Assembly: GCA_903939355.1 (NCBI GenBank)
Contig: CAJAHC010000205.1
Location: forward strand, 1 to 6,957
Source of the DNA: an uncultured Methylococcaceae bacterium
Lineage (GTDB): Bacteria; Pseudomonadota; Gammaproteobacteria; Methylococcales; Methylomonadaceae
DNA length: 6,957 nucleotides
Reading direction: 5' to 3'
The translations under genes were made by a program, and so were the position numbers. The notes beneath the pieces are model-generated. The model was not told where the DNA came from. It was given only the letters and a program-made list of their open reading frames with translations, and did not search any database. Within the stretch, counting starts at the first letter, position 1. Each line of letters opens with the position of its first letter. Below are positions 1-5,305 of this stretch, in pieces.

Positions 1-85
1 ACACTGATTCCTGAGCCGAAAACTTAAGTTGAAAAAAGTGTCTGTCGCATTACTTACTATTTTTTAAATGCCTCTAGATGCTTTA
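1..85. other. Short flank after the last STAS gene; no gene supported
   Basis: These 85 bases follow the stop of the single-domain STAS gene. I see no reading frame on either strand that can be called a gene, and no GC-rich hairpin followed by a T run that would act as a terminator for the minus-strand operon. There is a perfect 10-bp AT-rich palindrome at 21-30. On the minus strand an AGGA lies just before a GTG at 4-2, which could be the start of the next operon gene, but the window ends there and nothing can be tested. Confidence 0.4.
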
Positions 86-418
86 TTACGCTAAGAGAGC
101 TTCTTGCAAAGTGACAGTTATAACAAATAACTTACTAAAGCCGCTGATATCAAAAACATCACGCAAGGTAGCACTTAATCCACATAACCGAACTGAACCT
201 TTAACAGTTCCCGTTCTCTTAGCTGCCAGTAAAAACACCCGTAAAGCAGCACTACTGACATAACTTACGCCAGTTAAATCAAAAATAATTTGTATTTCAC
301 CGTTACTGATCATATCAAGACATTGCTCTTCTAGATCTTTAGAATTTGAGGCGTCAATCCGTCCTACCAAGCTCATTACCATGAACTCTCCTTGTCGTGC
401 TGGTGAAATTGTTAACAT
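86..418 (-). CDS. Single-domain STAS protein, anti-sigma factor antagonist type (SpoIIAA/RsbV-like)
   Basis: This 110-residue protein is one complete STAS domain, the usual size for SpoIIAA/RsbV proteins, which bind a GHKL anti-sigma kinase and are switched off by serine phosphorylation. Visible signs are the N-terminal strand with GRIDAS (19-24), the strand IIFDLTGVSYVSS (44-56) and the following helix starting AALR. By alignment from memory with B. subtilis SpoIIAA, Ser55 falls at the phosphorylated Ser58. The preceding Asp is replaced by Val54 and the usual Gly after the SS pair by Ala57. The ATG at 418 has a GGGG-containing purine stretch about nine bases upstream. The gene begins 29 bases after the NCS2 transporter gene, whose C-terminus resembles an RsbW-type domain, so that tail is the obvious candidate partner. 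A classical role with a sigma factor cannot be excluded. The STAS assignment is firm; the partner is inference. Confidence 0.93.
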   Translation of the reverse strand: MLTISPARQGEFMVMSLVGRIDASNSKDLEEQCLDMISNGEIQIIFDLTGVSYVSSAALRVFLLAAKRTGTVKGSVRLCGLSATLRDVFDISGFSKLFVITVTLQEALLA

Positions 419-447
419 ACTTACTAGCCCCTTTTTGTTTGCATTAA

Positions 448-2169
448 TTAATCATTGAATATCAAGCATAATTCACATAGCCCGCCATTGTGACGTATTT
501 TCACCTTATCTGCCAAACGATATAACAAATATCCTGCCATTTGTAGCACTCCATTTTCATCATTAAGCATCTCTTCATGACTTGGAGGATGAGACGTCAA
601 TGACAAAAGACTGCCTTTATAAAGCAGAGTGACTGTAAAAGAATATTCATTAAATAAGGTTTGAAGTGTAACTTTGTCGTTATCATCATGTTGCAAATCA
701 ATTAGACCATGATCGGTGAGAATCTCAAATGCCTGCCAAGTAGCATATTCTGCACGACTAATAATCTCAGGACGCGCCCCCCAACTTCTTCCCTGTTGCT
801 CCAAAAATAACACAACATCATCCAAAGAACTATGGAGCGCATCAAAACTCCGTTGCTCACGAGTTTGGTTTTTAATCTGAAATAATGTCGATAGTATAAC
901 TGCACTAACTACCCCTAAACTAACACCTGACAACAATAAATTATTTAAAACATCTGGAGAATTTTCATCTAATAAAAGCATAATGGGTTCGTAACTGACG
1001 CCCAAAATAAGCCCTATTCCTAATGCTAACGTTTTACGGTTATCCAAGAGCCGAGATCCCATAACTTGAAGACCTGAAAGCGCTGTGAAAGAAGCTAAAA
1101 AAATGAGTGCAGCACCCATGACTGACAACGGCAAGATTTGCCAAAGTACAATAGCCTTGGGCATAAATGCAAGTAAACACATAATCCCTGCAAGCCAATA
1201 AGCCAAATAACGGCTAGTACAGCCGGTTGATGCGGCCAAACTTACTGCGCCACCACTTGAAGTAAGAGGAAGCCCATTGAGGAAGGAGTTAAGTAAATTA
1301 GTAATGCCTTCAGCAAGAATACCCTGCTTAACTAACTGCAAATCGGGGCGCTTCCAGTCTGCATTATTAAAACGCTGCGCAGCAACTAAAGCTCCAAATC
1401 CATGCAAAGCGAGAAACAAACCGGTAAAAATAGCCGGTAAAACAGCACTTTGATCTAAAGACCAGCCAATATTCATAGGTCTAGGTACATAAAATAAGGC
1501 AGCCTTATAAAAAATAGTCCATTCTACTTCCGGAATCACATCCATATAACAACTAGCAACAAAGCCGATCATCAATCCAAAAAATGCTGAAAATAAACGC
1601 AGGTGACCCGATGACCATACATTAAACACAATCATCGTACCTAAGGTAAGCAAACATAAGATACCTTTCTGTTCCAAGGTAATCCCCACCTCGACTTCAA
1701 AAATCAGTTTAATTCCATAATAACCCAGCCCTAAACCAATTAACAAAACAGCTAATCCTGCTATCTGAACTGTAAATACTCCTCTTAATCGTTGAAAAAG
1801 AAGTGCAAAAGCCATCTGAGCCAAACCAACTATGGCAACCATACCAAAAACCGCACTTAAGCCACTATTGACTTTAACTAATAATAAACCGGAAAAAGTA
1901 GAAGACGTCGCTTGCAGAGGGCAAAAATAACCCGAACCAATACCAAAAAACCTGACAGATTGAAGCACCACCCCAAAACCAGAAGCTATAAGCGTCGCAG
2001 AGATCAATTGCAAAGACTGTTCGTGATCAAGTCCCAATTTACGAGCAAACAAAGGTGAAATCACCAGATAAACACCCAAAAAAGACATTTGTTGTAAAGC
2101 TAAAATCAGTGCAATAGATAAAGGTGGCTTATCACCAGTCCCATATATAATATTTTCTGGTAGACGCAT
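448..2169 (-). CDS. NCS2-family (UraA/xanthine permease-like) transporter with a C-terminal RsbW-like tail
   Basis: This 573-residue protein has two parts. Residues 1-432 are a multi-pass membrane domain of the nucleobase:cation symporter-2 family (Xan_ur_permease), with the typical opening IIYGTGDKPP (7-16) and about 14 hydrophobic segments. Residues about 440-573 are soluble and extend past the usual NCS2 length of 430-480. The tail resembles a GHKL anti-sigma kinase fold: an N-box-like helix near 472-482, a strand FTVTLLYKG (511-519) where the ATP-binding DxG would sit, and a last helix and strand (540-571) like the end of SpoIIAB/RsbW. The N-box Asn and the Asp of DxG are missing, so ATP binding is doubtful. 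In the membrane domain UraA Glu241 aligns with His256, and the QN/EN signature of TM10 reads SGGAVS (305-310). Uracil or xanthine transport is therefore unlikely to be conserved. The start at 2169 has no clear Shine-Dalgarno sequence and lies 27 bases after the carbonic anhydrase gene. The family call is firm; the substrate is unknown. Confidence 0.9.
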   Translation of the reverse strand: MRLPENIIYGTGDKPPLSIALILALQQMSFLGVYLVISPLFARKLGLDHEQSLQLISATLIASGFGVVLQSVRFFGIGSGYFCPLQATSSTFSGLLLVKVNSGLSAVFGMVAIVGLAQMAFALLFQRLRGVFTVQIAGLAVLLIGLGLGYYGIKLIFEVEVGITLEQKGILCLLTLGTMIVFNVWSSGHLRLFSAFFGLMIGFVASCYMDVIPEVEWTIFYKAALFYVPRPMNIGWSLDQSAVLPAIFTGLFLALHGFGALVAAQRFNNADWKRPDLQLVKQGILAEGITNLLNSFLNGLPLTSSGGAVSLAASTGCTSRYLAYWLAGIMCLLAFMPKAIVLWQILPLSVMGAALIFLASFTALSGLQVMGSRLLDNRKTLALGIGLILGVSYEPIMLLLDENSPDVLNNLLLSGVSLGVVSAVILSTLFQIKNQTREQRSFDALHSSLDDVVLFLEQQGRSWGARPEIISRAEYATWQAFEILTDHGLIDLQHDDNDKVTLQTLFNEYSFTVTLLYKGSLLSLTSHPPSHEEMLNDENGVLQMAGYLLYRLADKVKIRHNGGLCELCLIFND

Positions 2170-2196
2170 GATGATTAGGAATGGGAGCTAAAACGT

Positions 2197-2898
2197 TTAT
2201 TCAATGACGGGTAAAAATACTGTATTTTCGGCATCCGTAGCCCATAAATCACCACTTTCCAAATCAAACCACCAACCATGAAGATTAAGTATTTCTGTAT
2301 CGATACGCTGTTTTATCCATGGATAAGTACGCAGATTGTCTAACGATCCACGAATTGCCGCTCGTTCTACTAGATGCTGATGTTCGCGTAAATTGTCTAG
2401 ATTAACTTCGGAGACCGATTCCCCCAACTCATTATCTGACTTCGCAATTTGCTCAATCGCATAATGCATACAACCATCCATTGCCAATGACACCCAATCA
2501 CCTATAAAATCACGCTGAATTTTTTGACCGGAAAGTGTCTTTAACAAAGCATTAATACCACCGCAACGGGCGTGACCTAAAATCACGATATGCTCAACCT
2601 CCAAATCTCGGACTGCATATTCAATAGCTGCACGTGCACCATCATACTTACTCTCAATATCATAAGCAGGAACAAGATTGGCGACATTACGTATTACAAA
2701 TAAATCACCAGGCTCGGCATTTGTTAAAATGGCCGGATCTACACGTGAATCACTGCAAGCTATGAGCAATATTTTGGGATGTTGCCCATCTTCGACTAAA
2801 CCTTTCATATTAACAGAATCAAGCTCATAGGCACGTTGCTGAAAGTTTTTAATGCCGTCAAATAGCTTAACTAAAGTAGGGTGGATAAATGCTTGCAT
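2197..2898 (-). CDS. Beta-class carbonic anhydrase
   Basis: The enzyme interconverts CO2 and bicarbonate in the cytoplasm; there is no signal peptide. The 233-residue length is normal for proteobacterial beta-class enzymes (Pro_CA). The zinc site is complete: CSDSRVDP at 48-55 supplies Cys48, Asp50 and Arg52 (the Asp-Arg catalytic dyad), and GHARCGG at 108-114 supplies His109 and Cys112. The C-terminal region with HGWWFDLESGDLW (207-219) is also typical. The ATG at 2898 has only a weak purine stretch (AAG) upstream, but an earlier start is not needed for family length. The gene follows the 189-base intergenic gap and precedes the NCS2-type transporter gene by 27 bases, so the two are very likely co-transcribed. 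This suggests that the enzyme supplies or consumes bicarbonate for that transporter, or works in CO2 sensing. It could also be a general housekeeping enzyme that happens to sit here. Confidence 0.96.
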   Translation of the reverse strand: MQAFIHPTLVKLFDGIKNFQQRAYELDSVNMKGLVEDGQHPKILLIACSDSRVDPAILTNAEPGDLFVIRNVANLVPAYDIESKYDGARAAIEYAVRDLEVEHIVILGHARCGGINALLKTLSGQKIQRDFIGDWVSLAMDGCMHYAIEQIAKSDNELGESVSEVNLDNLREHQHLVERAAIRGSLDNLRTYPWIKQRIDTEILNLHGWWFDLESGDLWATDAENTVFLPVIE

Positions 2899-3020
2899 AA
2901 AATCTTAATGAAATCGCTGATGTTAAAATTAATAACGTTAACAGTTTTAATAAAAATAACCTTAATAGGACATTAAAGCTATCAAGTTAATAAAACCTAT
3001 TCCTACACCTATTTATTATT

Positions 3021-3040
3021 TTACAGATTTGCGCCTGTAA
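3021..3040. repeat. Short inverted repeat in the carbonic anhydrase leader
   Basis: TTACAG and CTGTAA form perfect 6-bp arms around an 8-base centre. On the minus strand the following bases are A-rich rather than T-rich, so it is not a terminator for the upstream operon. On the plus strand a T-rich stretch follows, but no plus-strand gene precedes it. It lies just downstream of the proposed promoter and could be an operator or a leader hairpin. It may also be chance in AT-rich DNA. Confidence 0.3.
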
Positions 3041-3052
3041 TTTATTGTTTAT

Positions 3053-3081
3053 TTTCTAATTCCACGCCATAACCAAGTCAA
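3053..3081 (-). promoter_or_regulatory. Candidate sigma70-type promoter for the carbonic anhydrase operon
   Basis: On the minus strand TTGACT (3081-3076) is followed, after a 17-base spacer, by TAGAAA (3058-3053). That is 5 of 6 and 4 of 6 matches to the TTGACA/TATAAT consensus. Transcription would start near 3046 and leave a leader of about 148 bases before the carbonic anhydrase ATG. The -35 box lies in the last, slightly diverged unit of the 10-bp tandem repeat. The position in the only large gap supports it, but such matches are common in AT-rich DNA. Confidence 0.35.
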
Positions 3082-3103
3082 TCCAATTCAATCCAATTCA
3101 ATC
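3074..3103 (-). repeat. 10-bp tandem repeat, three units, overlapping the receiver stop codon
   Basis: Read on the minus strand, two perfect copies of GATTGAATTG (3103-3094 and 3093-3084) are followed by GATTGACTTG (3083-3074), with one mismatch. The first copy encodes the last residues of the receiver protein and the TGA stop lies in the second copy. Each unit carries a TGA at the same place, and each contains a TTGA that resembles a -35 start. Confidence 0.85.
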
Positions 3104-3474
3104 TTTAATACTCTAATAGCATGAGCCATAATATCATCCGGATTAAAAGGCTTAGTCATGTAAAGATCGGCGCCAACTTCATTACCCTTCTCTTTATCAT
3201 ATTCTTGTCCTTTCGCAGTTAACATAATGATATATACATCATCCATACGCCATTCCTGCTTGACTGTTCGGCAAACATCAAACCCATTCATTTTTGGCAT
3301 CATGACATCCAACAAAACCAAAGCAGGTTTTTCCTTCCGAATAATTTCCAGTGCTACTTCGCCATTCTCTGCAAGAAGAAACTCTACATCGTAATCTTCG
3401 AGGTCCTCAAGTGCTTGCTCTAACAACAGCCTAATATGAGGCTCATCATCGGTAATCAGAATTTTCTTACTCAT
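3088..3474 (-). CDS. Stand-alone CheY-like response regulator receiver domain
   Basis: This 128-residue protein is a single receiver domain (Response_reg) with no output domain, like CheY or Spo0F. All active-site residues are present: the acidic pair Asp9-Asp10, phosphoacceptor Asp56 in ALVLLDVMMP (51-60), Thr86 in IIMLTAKG, and Lys108 before Pro109 in MTKPF. It should therefore accept phosphate from a histidine kinase and act through protein contacts. The ATG at 3474 has a weak AGG about ten bases upstream and gives the normal family start (KKILITDDE). The gene lies 47 bases after the ATPase gene of the ABC transporter and is probably the last gene of that operon. No histidine kinase is in the window, so its donor is unknown. 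Its target could be the transporter, one of the STAS proteins, or a kinase or phosphatase encoded nearby; the sequence does not decide. Confidence 0.95.
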   Translation of the reverse strand: MSKKILITDDEPHIRLLLEQALEDLEDYDVEFLLAENGEVALEIIRKEKPALVLLDVMMPKMNGFDVCRTVKQEWRMDDVYIIMLTAKGQEYDKEKGNEVGADLYMTKPFNPDDIMAHAIRVLKIELD

Positions 3475-3521
3475 GTTTTTATACCTAATAATTTATAAAA
3501 TTAACTAATGTGTCGCAGAAT

Positions 3522-4373
3522 TTAAATATAACGTGTCCTTAATAACTTTGCTACGCTTTCATCCAACAACTCTCTGCGCCTTACATTTTCAAATCTTACC
3601 AATAAATCTTCTACACGTAAGCGATGTTTTTGTGAAGTGCTGAAGTCATGCAATAAATTACCTTTATGCATCATCACAATCCGACTCCCCAGGTTGACAG
3701 CTTGTTGCATAGAATGAGTAACCATTAAAGTTGTGAGGCGTTCACGAGCAATAATTTCATCTGTCAAAGCGATGACTTGATCTGCACTTTTAGGATCCAG
3801 TGCTGCAGTATGTTCATCTAACAACAACAATCTAGGTTTAAGCCAAGTTGCCATTAACAATGTTAATGCTTGTCGTTGCCCTCCAGAAAGTGAGCCTATA
3901 GTACTATCCATTCTATCTTCCAAACCCATTTTTAATCCACCAACACGATCCCGTAATTCATCCCTCAATTGACGCGAGTGCGCCCAACTCAAACCACGAA
4001 ATTTTCCACGTTTGGCAGCTAAAGAAAAATTATCCAGAATAGACATTGACGGCGCTGTACCGGAAAATGGATTTTGAAAGACCCTGCCGATTAAACTGGC
4101 TCGACGATGTTCAGGCCACTTAGTAACATCAAGACCATCCATTTCAATACGCCCGGCATCAATAGAAAAACTTCCTGCCATGGCGTTAAGTAAAGTGGAT
4201 TTACCCGATCCATTACCACCCAAAACGATGACAAACGAGCCTTCTGCAATATCCAAGTTAATACCTTGCATGGGGCGCACTTCGTTGACAGTTCCTGCAT
4301 GGAAGGTTTTATAAACATTAGTTAATTTTACTAATGGACGTTCCACCGACAATACAGATTCTAAAACACTCAT
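3522..4373 (-). CDS. ABC transporter ATP-binding protein (TrpZ-like)
   Basis: This 283-residue cytoplasmic ATPase drives the importer encoded by the two transporter genes before it. All nucleotide-binding motifs are visible: Walker A GGNGSGKST (52-60), Q-loop Gln100, signature LSGGQ (162-166), Walker B LLLLDE (182-187) with Glu187, D-loop ALD (191-193) and switch His220. The EHTAALDP wording after Walker B is characteristic of ATPases paired with ABC_sub_bind binding proteins. The N-terminal 15 residues before the core and the charged C-terminal 40 residues are unremarkable. Its ATG at 4373-4371 overlaps the TGA of the permease gene, so translation is probably coupled. The sequence GGGAG lies four bases before the ATG. 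Related systems transport tryptophan, tyrosine or other small molecules, so the substrate cannot be inferred from the ATPase. Confidence 0.95.
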   Translation of the reverse strand: MSVLESVLSVERPLVKLTNVYKTFHAGTVNEVRPMQGINLDIAEGSFVIVLGGNGSGKSTLLNAMAGSFSIDAGRIEMDGLDVTKWPEHRRASLIGRVFQNPFSGTAPSMSILDNFSLAAKRGKFRGLSWAHSRQLRDELRDRVGGLKMGLEDRMDSTIGSLSGGQRQALTLLMATWLKPRLLLLDEHTAALDPKSADQVIALTDEIIARERLTTLMVTHSMQQAVNLGSRIVMMHKGNLLHDFSTSQKHRLRVEDLLVRFENVRRRELLDESVAKLLRTRYI

Positions 4374-5305
4374 ACAGCTCCCTGATGTTTGTTTACAGAA
4401 AACTTGTTCATCATATTAGGAAGTATGAGTGCTGCAAACACAAAAACAGCGGTAATCAACTTTAAATCATTGGGGTTAAGACCAAAAGATAAGGCGAGAG
4501 CAACTAACTGCCTAAATAAAATAGACCCAATAATAGTCCCGGCAATAGCTATTCCAACGCTGGTTGCTCCGGTAAGTGCTTCGCCGATAATGACACTTGC
4601 CAATCCCCAAACCACCATGCCAATACCCATCTGCACATCTGCAAAATTCTGGTATTGCGCCCATAATGCACCAGCCAAGCCAACCAAACCATTAGAAACT
4701 GCAAGTCCAAAAATACGATAATTATCAACGTTACCACCCAAAGCTTTAACCATTTGTGGGTTATCACCGGAAGCACGCATTGCTGTGCCTATATCAGTAC
4801 GAAAAAAAGCCCATAATGCCAAAGCGATAGAGCTCACTAATACAAAAATTGCTATTAGCATTGTCAAGTCAGCACTGGATAACGTCCACCCCCATAAGTT
4901 TGTTTCAGGCCCGGCAAATACGTAACCGCCTACCTGTTCACAGTAAGTCGATAAAGTAACCGCACCCAAAAAGGGAATATTGCTTCGACCCATTACATGC
5001 AAATTAACCGAATACAGTGCAGTCATAACCAAAATACCCGCCAATAACGAATTGATCTGAAAACGGGTCTGCAGAATACCGCTAACTGTTCCCGCTGAAG
5101 CTCCAGCCATGAAACCTGCAGTTGTTGCCCAAAGAGGATTTATTCCATGCTTAACCAACAATACACTAGCGACCGCGGCTCCAAAAGTCAGTGAACCATC
5201 AACAGTAATATCAGCAACATCAAAAATCCGATAAGAAATATAAACACCCAATGCCAACAAGGACAAGATAATGCCTAAAGTTAATGCACCTATCAATAAT
5301 GTCAT
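4370..5305 (-). CDS. ABC transporter permease, BPD_transp_2 family (TrpY-like)
   Basis: The product is a 311-residue inner-membrane permease with about eight to ten hydrophobic segments, belonging to the branched-chain amino acid/sugar type permeases. The opening region GVYISYRIFDVADITVDGS (18-36) is typical of permeases that work with ABC_sub_bind binding proteins. The loop TDIGTAMRASGDNPQMVKA, past the middle of the protein, is the cytoplasmic segment that contacts the ATPase. I chose the ATG at 5305 rather than the upstream ATG at 5344. The later one has a strong Shine-Dalgarno sequence at the right distance, overlaps the stop of the STAS gene as ATGA, and starts directly in the first membrane helix. 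The extra 13 residues of the longer version are polar and arginine-rich. The stop overlaps the ATPase start. Substrate unknown. Confidence 0.93.
   Translation of the reverse strand: MTLLIGALTLGIILSLLALGVYISYRIFDVADITVDGSLTFGAAVASVLLVKHGINPLWATTAGFMAGASAGTVSGILQTRFQINSLLAGILVMTALYSVNLHVMGRSNIPFLGAVTLSTYCEQVGGYVFAGPETNLWGWTLSSADLTMLIAIFVLVSSIALALWAFFRTDIGTAMRASGDNPQMVKALGGNVDNYRIFGLAVSNGLVGLAGALWAQYQNFADVQMGIGMVVWGLASVIIGEALTGATSVGIAIAGTIIGSILFRQLVALALSFGLNPNDLKLITAVFVFAALILPNMMNKFSVNKHQGAV
4378..4383 (-). promoter_or_regulatory. Ribosome binding site of the ATPase gene
   Basis: AGGGAG on the minus strand lies four bases before the ATG at 4373-4371, a rather short spacing. It is inside the end of the permease gene and fits coupled translation through the ATGA overlap. 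Confidence 0.6.

Larger units (their letters stand above)
2899..3087. other. Intergenic region between receiver and carbonic anhydrase genes
   Basis: This is the longest gene-free stretch in the window and is very AT-rich. It holds part of a 10-bp tandem repeat (3074-3103), a candidate minus-strand promoter (3053-3081), an inverted repeat (3021-3040), and a 7-bp direct repeat of AATAGGT on the minus strand (2995-3001 and 3007-3013, 12 bp apart). I see no intrinsic terminator for the upstream operon, so readthrough from the ABC block into the carbonic anhydrase gene is possible. No open frame worth calling is present. Confidence 0.6.

Noticed and set aside
21..30. AACTTAAGTT palindrome near the window edge
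   Set aside because: It is short and AT-rich with no T run beside it in the operon direction. No gene start can be tied to it.
78..263. 61-codon open frame on the plus strand
   Set aside because: It lies opposite the STAS gene, has no family resemblance and is explained as the antisense shadow of a real gene.
448..2169. Calling the transporter a SulP/SLC26 protein because of the STAS and carbonic anhydrase neighbours
   Set aside because: The N-terminal YGTGDKPP motif and overall layout are of NCS2 type, and the C-terminal tail is RsbW-like rather than a STAS domain.
3021..3040. Inverted repeat as the terminator of the ABC operon
   Set aside because: The stem is only 6 bp with an 8-base loop and is followed by an A-rich, not T-rich, stretch on the transcribed strand.
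3489..3503. AT-only palindrome TAATTTATAAAATTA upstream of the receiver gene as an operator or promoter
   Set aside because: The 6-bp arms are all A/T in an AT-rich gap, and no -35 element sits at a suitable distance, so chance is the simpler explanation.
4389..4721. 110-codon open frame on the plus strand, and shorter overlapping frames at 4091-4318, 4549-4776, 702-905 and 6473-6655
   Set aside because: All overlap well-supported genes in other frames (the last mostly covers the STAS gene start), and their translations show no domain features.
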